From Odontesthes bonariensis (Eukaryota > Chordata > Actinopteri > Atheriniformes > Atherinopsidae): a DNA stretch of 64,000 nucleotides. Positions 1 to 11,678 of the stretch are shown here, piece by piece. The notes below the pieces were generated by a model, which was not told where the DNA came from, did not search any database, and worked only from the letters and a program-made list of their open reading frames with translations. Numbering within the stretch: position 1 is the stretch's first letter; each line of letters begins with the position of its first letter. Position numbers and translations under genes: made by a program. Location of the stretch: NCBI RefSeq assembly GCF_027942865.1, contig NC_134509.1, forward strand, positions 18,209,697 to 18,273,696. The letters run 5' to 3'.

Positions 1-59
1 TAAGTTATATTATTGACCTTTCTTTTCTGTTGTAAGCTGAACAGATGTTGTATTAAACT

Positions 60-160
60 TACTCTATGCACGTTTTGGGAATAACTTGTGTGTGTATTAA
101 AATATTGTTCAAAATGTTACTTTTCAACAGGGGTGTACTCATTTTCATTGTGCACTGTAT
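60..160 (+). mobile_element. Tc1-like transposon 3' end fragment
   Basis: The stretch ends with an AT-rich run, then CAACAGGGGTGTACTCATTT and TGCACTGTA. This resembles the right end of teleost Tc1-like elements. No transposase frame is attached in the window. The assignment rests on recognising the end motif, so it is tentative. Confidence 0.4.
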
Positions 161-534
161 GTGGGGACGGGAGGCCCATCCTGTGAGGAATGCAGCCATT
201 TCTCTCCACCTGCCACCGCTGTGTCTGGTTAACCTCAAGATGAGCAGTGGAGAAAAGAAACTAAATCTCATTTCCAAGGACCAAGATAAAGAATGAAGAA
301 CCAAACGCTGGACTGAACCTCTGACCTCTGCTGGTTTGTGGAAGTTTGAAAGTTAGAAACAGTTTTGCAGTGACTGTGTGTGAAATCTGCTGATGAAGAA
401 GACAAAAACTGGCTCCATTCTTTAGCTTCTTTTCATAAAGTAATCTGTGTTATAGGTGGCTTTATTGTGAATAAAGATCTGCTGTAATCTTGGAACTTGT
501 TAACATGTTTTTCTTTAACTTGCATTGAACAGAT

Positions 535-810
535 ATGTTTATTATTTCGTCATATGGACCAGGATTTTCCCTCTGACTCACATATAAAACAGGTTTCTAG
601 GACTGCCTTCTTTCACCTTCGTAATATTGTTGAAATCAGGAACATCTTGTCTCAGAGTGATGCAGAAAAACTGCTCCATGCATTTGTTACTTCAGGATTG
701 GACTACTGTAATTCTTTATTATTGGGCTGTCCCACAGATTCTCTGAAAAGCCTCCAGCTGATCCAAAATGCTGCAGCCAGAGTTCTGATGCGAGTTCTTA
801 ACAATAATCC
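535..810 (+). mobile_element. L2-clade LINE fragment (ORF2 C-terminal part)
   Basis: The plus strand encodes residues such as RTAFFHLRNI, DAEKLLHAFVTSGLDYCNSL and LQLIQNAAARVL. These match, block by block, the C-terminal part of the full reverse-transcriptase frame at 48351-50381 in this same window. The fragment stops at about 805 and has no RT core. It is a dead, 5'-truncated copy lying 3' of the last visible wdr17 exon. Confidence 0.8.
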
Positions 811-905
811 CTGATAGGGATTAGGGTTAATTTCACATGGGAAATAGTGATACTCATCATATTTGGTCCAGTTGTGCATTTTTGACTATTTTATCGAAAT
901 ATTGT

Positions 906-1022
906 CCATCCATTTTCTATACCCGCTGAATCCGTCGGTCAGGTCGCGGGGGGGCTTGGAGCCTATCCCAGCAGTCAATGGGCGAGAGGCAGGGTACACC
1001 CTGGACAGGCCGCCAGTCCCAA
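906..1022 (-). repeat. RTE/SINE-like 3' tail (GATG-ended)
   Basis: Read on the minus strand this is the familiar teleost tail: a GGCGGCCTGTCCAGGGTGTA block, then a TAGGCTCCAGCC-type block, ending in ATGGATGG. The same unit occurs on the plus strand at 19804-20003 and 37745-37940. GATG-repeat ends are typical of Rex3/RTE LINEs and the SINEs that use their tails. No coding part remains. Confidence 0.6.
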
Positions 1023-1075
1023 ACACACATCATATACAATGCAATTTTTCATTGTGTAGAAAAAAAATTCCTTAA

Positions 1076-1811
1076 TTTCTGAAAAGGGACATTTTTGTCC
1101 CCTTTTAAAATGACCTAAAAACATCATATAATAATATTTCTTCCAACTTTTTTTTCCATAAATCTTTTATTTCACTTCAGTTCTGATCATAACCACCAAG
1201 TTTTCAATTATTTTCAAAAAAATTAACCCTTTAGATGCCAATTTGAACGTTTTAGCCCAAATTTTAAGCCTTTAGGTGCCAGTATTTTCAAAATATGGAA
1301 TGCAAAGTGGAATTGTTGAGTGGGGATAATTATGGTCTGGGATATGTCAATGATTTGCAACAACATTGATTTTTAGGGATTTTAAATTTTTTTGCTATGC
1401 CTGATTTAAAAAAAAAAAAACTCCTTCATTTCTGAAAAGGCAAATTTTTGCCCCCTTCTAAAATGATCCCCAAAATACAATATGTTAATATTTTTTTCAA
1501 CTTTTTTTTCCATAAATGTTTTCTTCCACTTCAGTTCTGATCATAACCACCAAGTTTTCAATTATTTTCAAAAAATGAACCCTTTAAATACCAGTGTATA
1601 TAGGTAAACACCAATTTCTGTTAAAACACACACACAAAAACTGCTGTATTTTCAATGTATGCAATGCAAAGTGAAATATTCTATGGGGGATTATTAGGTC
1701 TGGCATATGTCATTGATGAGCTACAACATTAGTTTTTATAGCTAATTAGTTTTTCTGCAATGGCAGATTACAGAAACAGCTCCCATAGACAAAAATGTCC
1801 CCTTTCAGAAA
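1076..1811. mobile_element. TTAA-flanked DNA element with internally duplicated body
   Basis: The ends 1071-1099 and 1788-1816 are inverted copies of each other (28 of 29 bases by eye), and each contains TTAA at its outer edge (1072-1075 and 1812-1815). The interior holds two diverged tandem copies of about 350 bp, starting near 1071 and 1424. A TTAACCCTTTAGATGCC motif at about 1223 recalls piggyBac-type ends. There is no transposase. It is probably a non-autonomous element; the superfamily is uncertain. Confidence 0.5.
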
Positions 1812-1872
1812 TTAAGTTGTGTTTTAAATCAGAGATGAGGGTTAAACTCAATAACTGTGTGTGAGGTCTTAC

Positions 1873-4800
1873 TTGTTGTTCTGACTCCAGTCGCAGCCAA
1901 ACACAGCAGCAGGATGTTTGTACTTATGGAGGATTTTACCGTCGATGGTTCGGATGATGCTGTTGTCAGAACACACACATTAAACACACGATGACTCTCT
2001 GGGCCGACCAACAGCAACGCAGCGATCAGATCTGAGCTCACCAGAAGCCGTCTCCGCTGCAGGTGGCGATCCTCTTAGAGTCTTTATGGCTCCACGATAT
2101 GCAGAAAATACCGTTTTTACCATGCTGGGGGAAGACAGAGCGATCTGTTCATCATCCCACAAGCAACTCAAGAACATTTTAAACTTTACAAACTAATTAC
2201 AAACAAATCAGACAAATTTTAACCAATCAATCGTGTGTTTTTCACTCCTGAATGACACAAAATTGACTTTTAACAGATTTAAACCAACCTCATTAAAGCG
2301 AGTGATGATCTTTCCTTTCCTCACGTCCCAGATGAACGCTCCGTTACGGGAAGTCGCTCCTGCAATGCAGTTCAGGTCTCCTTCACACACAGGAGAGTCA
2401 GAATCACAAACACAATCAGAACAAATCCCTGAGAGATAAGCTTGGACACATCTATTTATTCTAGAGCCTTGTTCAGCATTTATTACAGTTCAGAACCAAA
2501 TTGGAGACATCAGCATCGACTCTGTTTTTATTCTCACTGCACAGTCGCTCCTCTCAGGTGATCACAGCTGTTCTCTGGCCTTTTCTGCTTCACTTTCTGA
2601 CTCTTTACATGTTTATCCCGTCTTAATCAGGAAGTAGACTGTACCTTCCTGTGAGTTTTGCTTCTAGTTGTGAAATAAAGCCGATAACTTCAGATTGATG
2701 CTGCTTTTGTTTCACACCTGTCGTCAGTTATGTTTATGTTCATGCGTTTGACAGAAGCTTTTATCCAAAGCGACTTACAAATGAGGACATAACATCGAAC
2801 ATCGAGTTATTCTGCGCATGTTGTCATGTTAAAGGGATAGTTCGGCTCTTTTGACGTGTTTACTGCTCAGAAGCAGGGGACTGCACGTCAAACAGGCGCG
2901 GCTGTCGGCAGGAGGCAACACGCAGTGATACGAAGGGAGAGAAAATAGAACCAAGCGATTGTGAGGTCTGACTTTTTCCTGGAGAATGATTTTGTGATGC
3001 AAATGTATTACTCTTTTGAACGCATATTTTTTCGAGAAGCAAAACGCTTTATTTTTGTGGCCCCAGCCAACTAGCCGGACTACCTTCTTCAACGCCAAAA
3101 CGAGGCTGAAACTCGATGATATTGCTAGTATGGGATGTCATATAGCTTCATGTTAAAAGAGGCGAACTATCCCTTTAACAGGTTAAAGTTTCCAATCAGC
3201 TGCCTTATTCATCAGGATGAATCTCTCCACAGTATTGATTTATATAAGTGAGCATATTTGGTGAAGCAGGCGGAGTGATACGATCATTCTTTCCTGTTTT
3301 TTTTAATTCTTTTTTTGTTTTTACTTGGTCAAAGTTAAAGGTGACGTATTGTGTTAAACCCCTTCTTCCTGTTCCTGGGAGCAGATATCAGTCTGAGCTC
3401 TCATTGTGTGTGTGCAGTTCATCTACCTGGAGCCCAGGACAGGGAGTAGACCACTCCCTCGTTACCGGGGGAGGTATAAACCGCTGTCAGTGTGTTGGTG
3501 TCCCAGATTTTGATGGTTCCGTCAAAGCTGGCTGTAGCCAGCAGGTTGGGGTCGTCTGGTTTAAACTTACAGTCGAAGATAGTTTCTACGTGACCCTGAA
3601 AACAGAACAGGACTCATCAGCACACGGAGCGGGGCGGATCTCTGAGGCGGTGCAGACTGCTGCAGATTACCAGGTCTCGTAGGAAGTCCCACTTCTTGGC
3701 CCCCATGTCGTAGAGCCCCACTCCCCCATCCATGAAGCAGCAGACTGCATGGCCGGGGGGCAAGGAGAAGGACCGGTTCTGTGACAGGGTTGGAGGTGGG
3801 ACTGCTTCACTGGTGGAGCTGGTGTGCTGACTTTTACTGGGCGAACAGGAGTTCTGAGCTGTGAGGAGAAGGGACACGATGCTGCTGAGCCAATCAGAAA
3901 AGAGCCCCTATCGTCTTTTTTAAGCTCTTTTTCTTAACCTAACGAAGGACAAATGGTAGAAACTCAGCTGTGATGTAGGTCTGCAGCTCTGAAATTACAC
4001 ATCTGATATTCTATTTGACCCTTTTACATGAAGGTTATCTCATATATTACTACAGAACATTACTTTATTATAAAGTTTCTAGATTAAAAAAGGAAATCAT
4101 CTTTTAAGAAGTGAAACATAGTGACCCTGCTTTCCTCATATTTATCCACAGCTGGATGAAAAGTTACTTTGACAGCTGCAGTTGCAAAGAATTGTGGGAC
4201 AGAATTATCTCCTTTTCTTTTCTAAAGCTGGTGCGATGTTTCCTCCAGAAGAGGAGACCTTTAAGGAAGCATCGAACAGCTTTTATGGCGACTGCTGCTC
4301 AGATACTTCCGGATCTTTTCATTCAGTTAGGAACCTAAAGAAAAAAGGTTATCCAGCCGGACCCGATAGGTTCTGCTGCTTTAAAGCCACTCAGCTTCAG
4401 TCTGCCTCGGTAACACTGAAGGTTACCTTTCTTAGCAGGAGGGGAGTTGAGGACATGCAAAGCATGAAATCCTGTCTTCTTCAGCTTAAAGCTGTCCAAA
4501 GGAGTGGAGCGAGACACGTTCCAAACCCTCAACACGCCGACCTGCGAGTCTGACAGACAGAAACAAATCAGGATGAAAGGACATAATGCAAATGTGTTGA
4601 ATATATTCATTATTCAGTGAGCCCGTCTGCTCGTAAAGCTCCTTACATCATTATAAAGCTAAGTGTTCTCATTAAAATGCAAATATCAAATGCTTCTAAA
4701 CATAGAAGCAGGAAATAACGCGTCCCACACACCAGCTGCAGAGATGAACACGCACACATATCCCACATGAGGCTTTACCTCCGGTGATGAACATGCCCGG

Positions 4801-6526
4801 AGCCGAGGGGACCCACGCCAAACACTGGACGGACGCCGCAGCCGAGGGGAAGCAGAAGGACGTGATGCAGGCCAAGGCCTCGCTGTCCACCAGCCGGATG
4901 CCGTTATGGAGGTTCGACACTGTGGGAGAACGCGGTCTTCATTTAGAGGCTGTGCTTCTGGTGCACACACTCATGACTAATGTGTAAAACTATCCCACAC
5001 CATTCCTCTCAGCAGATTTATCTCCACTGGCATCACTCAGACCCCTTCAGACCGGATTAAATCTCCCTTCATCACACTCGTCTCTTTCACTTCCCACTCT
5101 TCATGATGGAAAGTTCTGTCTGCTGACCTGATGCTGCTTCTTAATGTCAGCAGACATTTTGGGCTAAAAACAAAGCTAAACTCCAGGAGCAGAGATCATT
5201 TCCTAATCAGCAGAACTTAACCATCTCAGCATCAAAGCAGCAGATTCAGGGCTCGGTGAATCAGCTGAACCCACAGGTGTAAACTGCAGATGGATCTTGA
5301 ACTTACAAATGTGACCGATTCTTCAGAGGTTAAAGAAAGCAGAACAGAGCTGAGAGAACCTCCTATACTGCAGCTGCATTTTAAACATCATAGTTACAGA
5401 AACATCCTGAATCTAAATCTAAATAACAAGCCGACCTAGTAAATAGTCCGTTGACAGTAGATCCCACTCCAAAGCACTGACGGGGTCCTCTTCATCGGTC
5501 CCTTCCAAAGACTCTGGGCGCAACACGTGCTTTTGGTTCTTAGTCCCTAAACAGGAGAACAGAGGAGTCAGAGATCCACTAAACATCTGCCCGAGCATGA
5601 GCCTCCAGGGGTGCAGCGTACGCTCTACCTGGCTGGAAAACAGACAGGCTTCCATCCGTGTGCCCGAACACCAACTTGCCCTTCTTGGTGGGATGCCACC
5701 TGAAAAGACTGATATCAGAGAGGAAGGAGTGGGCTTCTTTATGCACTGTGACCCCTGAGTCAGGACCCCGATAGACCCAGATGTACAGCGGACCCCGCTG
5801 GGAGACGAACGCCACTCCGTCGGCTGAGTTCCAGCACCAGCTGACGGACACAGGAACACCTGAGGAAGACGAGTGAACGCTGTGAGGCTTTACAGATGGA
5901 AGGAAGGCCCAAACCCCGCCGGAATCAACCATCCACCCACCTTTAGTGTTGTCCAGTCTCGCTATGGCCTTTTTTTCCGCTACGTTCCAAATGATGAGGA
6001 GGTTATCGGCAGAGGCGGACGCAAACAGATCCGGGTTGTCGGGACACCAGCTGATCGCTGTGATGGTCTTCTTGTGCTCTGACATGATGGACCTCAGCTT
6101 GAACTCATTGTACTGCTGGTCCAACTGCAGCCAGGTGGAAGAAGAGGAAGAGAAGAAGCAAACAGCTCTGATTTGTGTGTTTGTGTGCTAAAACAGGAAA
6201 CAACCTGACTGTGACTGAGTCTGGAACCACTACGCTGACCTGTTTCCTTCATAAGGTTTTAAACTTGCTCAAGCTTTTATTAAGCTTGTCTGTACTCTCA
6301 TTTATCTGATTATTTCTCTTCAGCTCCTCCCTGTTTGATCTCTTGGCCTCCTTCCTCCAGCAGCTTCATGTTTGTTTCACACGTTCATCCTTCATTATGT
6401 CACCTGGTAGATGTATATGGCCAAAGTAGCGCAGTAGGCGAAGCGGTCTCCACTGGCTGCGCACACGTCTTTATTCCAGGGCTGACAGCCTGCTGCCAGC
6501 AGGCCCACCTGCTTCACTTTGGCCAT
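1873..6526 (-). CDS. wdr17: WD repeat-containing protein 17 (5' two-fifths of coding region, incomplete)
   Basis: Eleven coding exons are visible: 6404-6526, 5941-6124, 5629-5859, 5436-5546, 4779-4919, 4427-4549, 3671-3858, 3427-3595, 2289-2380, 2042-2124 and 1873-1959. All junctions keep frame and give about 510 residues. Family-diagnostic stretches include QVGLLAAGCQPWNKDV near the N terminus, SEHKKTITAISWCP, SASVQCLAWVPSAPGMF-type residues, PPGHAVCCF and DGGVGLYDMGAKKWDF. The protein is an N-terminal WD40 propeller scaffold; its biochemical role is not established. I chose the ATG at 6526, which corresponds to the shorter vertebrate isoform start, because the exon upstream of it is noncoding. 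The last exon ends in phase 2 at 1873. The next one, which should begin near the residues DMIATGCEDTNV of the family, is not found in 1-1872, so the gene continues off the left edge. Confidence 0.93.
2833..3174. mobile_element. TTAA-flanked MITE, 342 bp
   Basis: The element starts AGGGATAGTTCGGCTCTTTT and ends with its inverse (AAAAGAGGCGAACTATCCCT). TTAA flanks both ends (2829-2832 and 3175-3178), as expected for a 4-bp TTAA target duplication. It lies in a wdr17 intron. The terminal AGGG and TTAA target suggest a Kolobok-like family; it has no coding capacity. Confidence 0.75.
3339..3405 (+). repeat. Truncated TTAA-family MITE end
   Basis: TTAA followed by AGGTGACGTATTGTGTTAAA and a CCCCTTCTTCCTG block matches the left end of the complete element at 24885-25087. 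The right end is missing. The fragment stops about 20 bp from the low end of the wdr17 exon 3427-3595, on its donor side. Confidence 0.45.
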
Positions 6527-7382
6527 CCTCACCTGCAGACACACAGAAACACACACCTGTGCTGGGCCGTGCGAACACACTCTGAGGATCCACAGGTCGA
6601 AAAGGGCAAGATGATTAAGGAGAGGATTGAATTAATCTGTGCTGTGATTGGCTGAGACTGCTGCTTATCTGCTGTTACTGTGTGGAGCAGCAGGCGGAGT
6701 CGCACACATTCGCACACAATGCAGGAAATGCAGCCAGTTTTCATCCAAAAAGTATCGACCGTGTGACCGTATAACTGCGACCGTTATATTTAATTTCATT
6801 TTTTACACGTTTTACAGGACTGAAGACATCATTTGCTGTCCAAAATAACCGTCTACATGAATAAAAACAAGTGTTTTTGAACCATCATGAGGATGGAAGG
6901 TGGGCATCAAAGGTGATCTTCAAAAAGAAGCTGAGCTGTGGCCCCCTGACCTCGTCTTGTAAGGTGCAAATAGGCTGATTTACATCTAAATCTCTCATTA
7001 CTGAACAGATAATGGTGAGGATCGTTTAACGAGCAGTCACGGTAACGACTGCACTTTGATGGAGACACGTTCAGGCTGCAGGTGGAGCTTCAGCAAACCT
7101 TGAATTTCTACCTCCAGCTCAAAGGAACCGGCTCGGAAAAGGAATGATGTCCATGTTGTGGCAGAAGAACGCCGACAGGACAGTGTTTCAAGTGTGATAA
7201 TGAGTTGGCTCATTAGTTTCAGTGCATCTGTTGGTTTCCTTCGTTAGGAAACTGTTTTTATTGGCTCTGCAGGAACAGGAAAGGATTTAAATATCATTTC
7301 ATTACAATGATTTGGATTCTAATTGGGTTGAATTGGACTGACATTTGTTCTAGTTTGGCTCTTTATGAATACAATTGAATTG

Positions 7383-7880
7383 ATGGATGATGGATGGATG
7401 GATGAACAGATGATTGGATGAACAGATGAACATATGGATGAATGGATGAATGAATGGATGAATGAACAGATGGTTGAATGGATGGATGAACAGATGAACA
7501 GATGATTGGATGAACAGATAAATGAATGGATGGATGAACAGATGGATGAATGGATGGATGAACAGATGGATGAATGGATGAATGAACAGATGGTTGAATG
7601 GGTGAATGAACAGATGAACATATGGATGAATGGATGAATGAACAGATGGATGAATGGATGGATGAATGAACAGATGGTTGAATGGATGAATGAATGGGTG
7701 GATGAACAGATGGATGAATGGATGGATGAATGAACAGATGGTTGAATGGATGAATGAATGGATGGATGAACAGATGAATGAATGAACAGATGGATGAATG
7801 GATGGATGAACAGATGAATGAATGAACAGATGGATGAATGGATGAATGAATGGGTGGATGCACAGATGGATGAACGGATG
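7383..7880. repeat. GATG/GAATG-type minisatellite
   Basis: About 500 bp of imperfect GATG, GAATG and GAACA units are arranged as longer composite repeats (for example GATGAATGGATGAATGAACA). All three minus-strand frames stay open and read as His-Pro-Phe-Ile-rich chains. That is a product of the repeat, not a gene. Confidence 0.9.
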
Positions 7881-8093
7881 ACCAAGAACAAAACATGGAA
7901 CCATCAGTTTTGTTCCATCAGGTGAGCCACCACACCTGAGCTGAGACTAAAACCTCCTTCATTCATGTTTTAATCACACCTGAACCTTTCCTCGCGTCCG
8001 CCGTAAGGAAGCTCCCTTAAAACTAAATTTTCTCCCAGGAAAGCGGCCGGTGTTATGCCGAGAAGTGCATCCTCATTCGCGGGAGCGTTTCAG

Positions 8094-8627
8094 TAGCCTG
8101 GGTGCCAGCCGAACTTAGCCCCGCCCATAAAAGATTTGGTCGGGAAGTTCGGTCTGGCTCTGCTCAGTTGGGAAATCATTATGCCCGACCAAGAATTGGT
8201 CGGACCAATCAGATTGCCAGGGCGGGCTTTATACGATGATGGACAGATGATCAACAGGGACATTATCGACTACGTCACTAAAGAGCTGAACACGGCTGCC
8301 GCTGGAGAGCTAGGGTGTGTAGATTCTGCCATCGAGTCTGTTCTACAGGATCTCGACATTGCATTCATTTTGAAAGACGAACAGAGGAACGTGATAAAGG
8401 CTTTTATCGATAGAAAAGATGTTTTTGCCATCCTTCCTACAACAAGTGTGTGTTGCTTAATCTACGTCACATACTACGTTGCTCTGATTGGTTGTAGGTC
8501 TGTCCAATTGAGCGAAGAGGCATTTTTTCTCCTGGTTCGGTTGAAACACGTCCCATACCCAAATCTCTATTGAGCGGTATCAGACTCACATTCTGACTAG
8601 AATCGTGAGTATGACGTAGTCAGGCTA
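8094..8627. mobile_element. Small DNA transposon with 9-bp target duplication
   Basis: The nine bases GCGTTTCAG occur immediately outside both ends (8085-8093 and 8628-8636). The termini are short inverted repeats, TAGCCTG at 8094 and CAGGCTA ending at 8627, with a second inverted pair (ACCAATCAGA / TCTGATTGGT) further in. A 9-bp duplication fits few superfamilies (for example Mutator- or Merlin-like), and I do not assign one. The element carries the helicase-like fragment listed separately and is nested in the element 8049-9144. Confidence 0.7.
8136..8573 (+). pseudogene. RecQ-helicase-like N-terminal fragment inside a transposon
   Basis: A 145-codon frame reads DIIDYVTKELN and later ILKDEQRNVIKAFI-DRKDVFAILPT, ending at about 8441. 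The second part resembles the region just before the Walker A motif of RecQ-type helicases, where LPTG is normally followed by a GKS motif. Here the sequence leaves the family right after LPT, so the ATP-binding lysine and everything downstream are missing. It cannot be an active helicase. I infer a captured or internally deleted transposon-borne gene. Confidence 0.45.
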
Positions 8628-9529
8628 GCGTTTCAGGTGTGGATTATTACATTTATCCAATAAAGTTACAGTGATAATATTGAGCTGACAATGGTGTTTC
8701 ATTCGTTTTCATCTTTTTTTCTCATTTTTTCATGTGGATTAATAATACATGTACACTTATGATAATCCGACAATTGCACATTTCATAGCATCTCTTTCAC
8801 CTATTATTATATTATTGTGCAAATATTCCAAAGTAAGGGCCGTGACTAACACTTTTATAGTAAGCCCGAAAGACGGCTGGAGACATTTTCTATGAATATC
8901 AATCTTTACTCAGTATAGAGTATTTAAATCTTAAAGACAATTTTGAACGTATTGAAATTCGCATCTGTTAATTCAACCAGGTAAACAAATGATAATGTAG
9001 TTATATCATTCCGTTCTCTCTTTAAAGTAGGGGACCATCAGGGGATGCATATTTCGGGAAAGGTCTGCCGAAATGTGCATCCCCTGATGGTCCCGCGAAT
9101 GGGGATGCATTTGTCGGCAGGCATGCACTTTTCGGCATAACACCTGTCTCAGAAAGGGCGCGCGGGCGTGAGAAAAGGCCCAATTTTGATCGGAGACTAT
9201 CCATCTGTGTCTCGCGCTGTCCTCGTGCTGCTTGTGGCGATCTGCAGGTGAACCCTGAGAACGTCACATGTGACACTCGTGTCCACCGCACGTTCCACTC
9301 TCATGAACAAAGATGCAAATCAGAGCATCCAGACTCACACACACACACACGCACGCGCGCGCGCGCACACACAGGGAACATGTAGGCTCCATCAACAGGT
9401 CTCAGCAGCACAAACTAATCTGACAGAAACGTTACCGAGACACCTGCGTGGCGCAGATGTGCTCGCGCGCAGACCGCTCACACACCTCATCACTGTCGCG
9501 TGTCCATGTTGTTTTCTTTTTGCTCTTAC

Positions 9530-9700
9530 CGTCGTCAGCAGGCTCGTGCGCGGCGGACAGCTCCCAGGTGCTGAAATGTGTCCTGCTGCTGCTCGGCGAC
9601 GTCCGCGCGGGGACAGCTGAGACAGCAGCTGTGATTGGTCCACGAGAAGAAGCGTTTTGATCAGCCATTGGCTGCCCGGAGCGTCAGTCAGAGCGCTGCG
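9530..9700 (-). promoter_or_regulatory. wdr17: Probable wdr17 promoter and noncoding first exon
   Basis: The interval is rich in CpG compared with its flanks and has two CCAAT motifs in wdr17 orientation (near 9670 and 9635). A good donor, CGACG|GTAAGAG, leaves the exon end at 9530. Joined to the acceptor at 6532 this gives a short untranslated leader. An ATG at 9668 overlaps a CCAAT box and would run out of frame, so it is probably upstream of the transcription start. Confidence 0.45.
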
Positions 9701-9917
9701 TAAAGCTTCCTGCAACATTTCCACCTTAAGAACTGAAATCTACGGTGATTGTTGCCAGAATCCAGAACATTTAAATCTTTTTATAATCATACAACATTAA
9801 ATCCTTAAATGACCTTAAAGTAGCTGGTAAACATCATGGAGCAGTTCATTAACCTCAAACATGTTTCAACATGAATATAAACCCAGAATCTGAGGCAGAA
9901 ACAGAGTTTGTTCAGTT

Positions 9918-10830
9918 CTAAGCAGCTTTAAATTGAATATCCGGTCTGAGCTCCTTTATTCTCCAGCACACCCTGAACCCTCTCAGACGAGCTTTCTGTC
10001 CTTTCTTTAAGGAGTCTTCAGGAATAGTTCTCCAGGCTTCTTGAAGGACATCCCAAAGCTCTTCTTTGGATGTCGGCTGCCTTTTGTTCCGTTCTCTGCC
10101 AACATGATCCCACACTGCTTCAGTAATGTTGAGGTCCGGGCTCTTGGGAGGATTCATCCCTCCATCAGACCTGTTGCCACTGATTTTCAGCCCACTTCTT
10201 GTGTCCTTTGGCACAGCTCAGCCTTTTCTCCCTGTTTCCCTTCCTTAAGAACGGCTTCTTGACAGCCACCCTTCCATGGAGCGCATTTCTGATGAGGCTT
10301 GGGCCAACAGCAGATGGATCAGCTGAAGGTTCAGATGCATCTCTCAGCTCCTGTGTCAGGTCTTTGCTGGATTTTTTCCTCTTTCTTAAGGACATCACTT
10401 TCAGATCCTGTTCATCTGCTGTAGATAGTTCTTTAGGCCTGACACTTCTTATTTTGTCCTCCAAAGAGCTAACAGCTCTTTGGGAATCACCTTGTTGCTG
10501 CAGAAATCCTATTTTCTGTCTGTCAAACTGTGTTATCTTTGGTGATTTTCAGTGATGCAACTAAAGAAATGGGAGCAAATGATGTGTCTCTGTGACAGGC
10601 TGCTGGTAACAAAGTGCCTAAAGAGCCCATTTAAAATGGCTTCTTTGCTAAGTTGTCTGTTATGTGTGGACACAACACTGGTTCATCCATTAAATCAGGT
10701 ATTTAGACAAACAGTTCACAAGTCAGTTAAGTGACAAAATGCATACAGGAGCAGGAATGGACAGAAAATGGCCAAAGAAAAACTCTGAAGTGGCAACAGT
10801 TCTCCAGGATTTGAGTCTTTAAAAAAAAAA
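9918..10830 (-). mobile_element. Tc1-like transposon remnant, internally deleted
   Basis: Read on the minus strand, 10464-10165 encodes a Tc1-type DNA-binding N terminus (KELSTADEQDL, SSKDLTQELRDA). Downstream, 10214-9918 encodes the C-terminal catalytic end (NPPKSPDLNITEAVWDHV, EELWDVLQEAWRTIPED). The middle of the transposase is missing and the frames overlap. A second, more eroded copy of the same deleted form lies at 51430-52010. It is inactive. Confidence 0.8.
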
Positions 10831-11232
10831 AAAAAGTATGGTTGCTTGGAAGAAAACAAAACTTTTACACATGAACTGTAGATCATCTGATATTCAGAAA
10901 TCAGGTTACTGCTCAGAATCTGGATTTGACTCCCATGATGCAATTCTTCCACTCAAATAGTGGTAAATCAGTTTGATTTTTAAAGTTCAGCTTTCCTGGT
11001 CAGAATTCACATAAATCTTTTAGGTGTTAAAAAAAAAAAAAAAACACGTATAAGTATTTACATTAGTATAATGTATTTAAAATGCACCATTTTAGTGTTC
11101 AAACCGTCTTTAGTGCCCTGAACATTTTCCAGCTAGTAGACATCAAACCCGTGAACTTCAGCAGCTTTGAGGCTGAAACGGCAACCTGTAAAATACTCAC
11201 ATGTCCACACGTTTATAATCAATATACAAAAT

Positions 11233-11238
11233 TTTATT
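11233..11238 (-). promoter_or_regulatory. hmgb2: hmgb2 poly(A) signal candidate
   Basis: AATAAA on the minus strand lies about 440 bp downstream of the hmgb2 stop codon. It would give a 3' untranslated region of normal length for this family. No other canonical signal in hmgb2 orientation was noted closer to the stop. Confidence 0.45.
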
Positions 11239-11678
11239 TAAAAAAAAAAAAAATTCGTTCTACAAGTTGCACATTAAAAATGGCTGCAAAACATTTTTAA
11301 TCAAACTACAAATAAATCCTGGTAGTAAAATGACAGTGAAGGAAACAGCACCACTACAAACAGAAAACATAAGCAGTGCTTCTGAGAAACAATATTTAAA
11401 GAAAGAAAAACTTCCTGCCGTCCGCAGCTGCAGTCCGGTTAAATAGCAACGAGGATCTAAGATGTAACAACCCCGAGTTCAGCAGAAAACTTCCAACAGA
11501 AGTGGACTAAGAGGGTAAAACTAAATCCCTGAATTGGATGTGGGGGTGTAAGGGTGGGGTAACAGGTCCAGCAGACCAACAGGGACAGCAGGCTATACTG
11601 TTGCAATCATCCACTCAAAAATAAAGGAGTTAAGCTGAACAATGCATCGCAAACTTCACATCATTTAACACAAACTGC

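Larger units (their letters stand above)
8049..9144. mobile_element. DNA transposon remnant with GGTGTTATGCCG ends (split by insertion)
   Basis: The left end reads GGTGTTATGCCGAGAAGTGC. The right end, inverted, reads GGTGTTATGCCGAAAAGTGC. Both ends are followed inward by ATTCGCGGG. Near the right end a near-perfect palindrome lies at 9029-9095, with arms of about 27 bp around a 10-bp spacer. The interior 8094-8627 is a separate later insertion. No target duplication is clear and no transposase is visible. Confidence 0.55.
6527..9529 (-). other. wdr17 first intron (repeat-filled)
   Basis: Between the first coding exon (splice acceptor at 6532) and the probable noncoding first exon (donor at 9530) I see no further exon. 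The interval holds the GATG minisatellite at 7383-7880, a nested pair of DNA transposons at 8049-9144, and a CA/CG dinucleotide tract at 9338-9372. Stretch 6600-7370 shows nothing recognisable. Confidence 0.6.

Noticed and set aside
7319-7904. Three overlapping His-Pro-Ile-rich frames on the minus strand
   Set aside because: They are the translation of the GATG minisatellite in all frames.
8136-8573. A functional helicase gene
   Set aside because: The frame stops resembling the family before the Walker A lysine and lies inside a 534-bp transposon, so it cannot encode an active enzyme.
9392-9724. Frames of 110 and 78 codons on the minus strand at the wdr17 5' end
   Set aside because: The region looks like a CpG-rich promoter and leader. 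Splicing the 78-codon frame to the next exon runs out of frame into a stop, and the ATG overlaps a CCAAT box.
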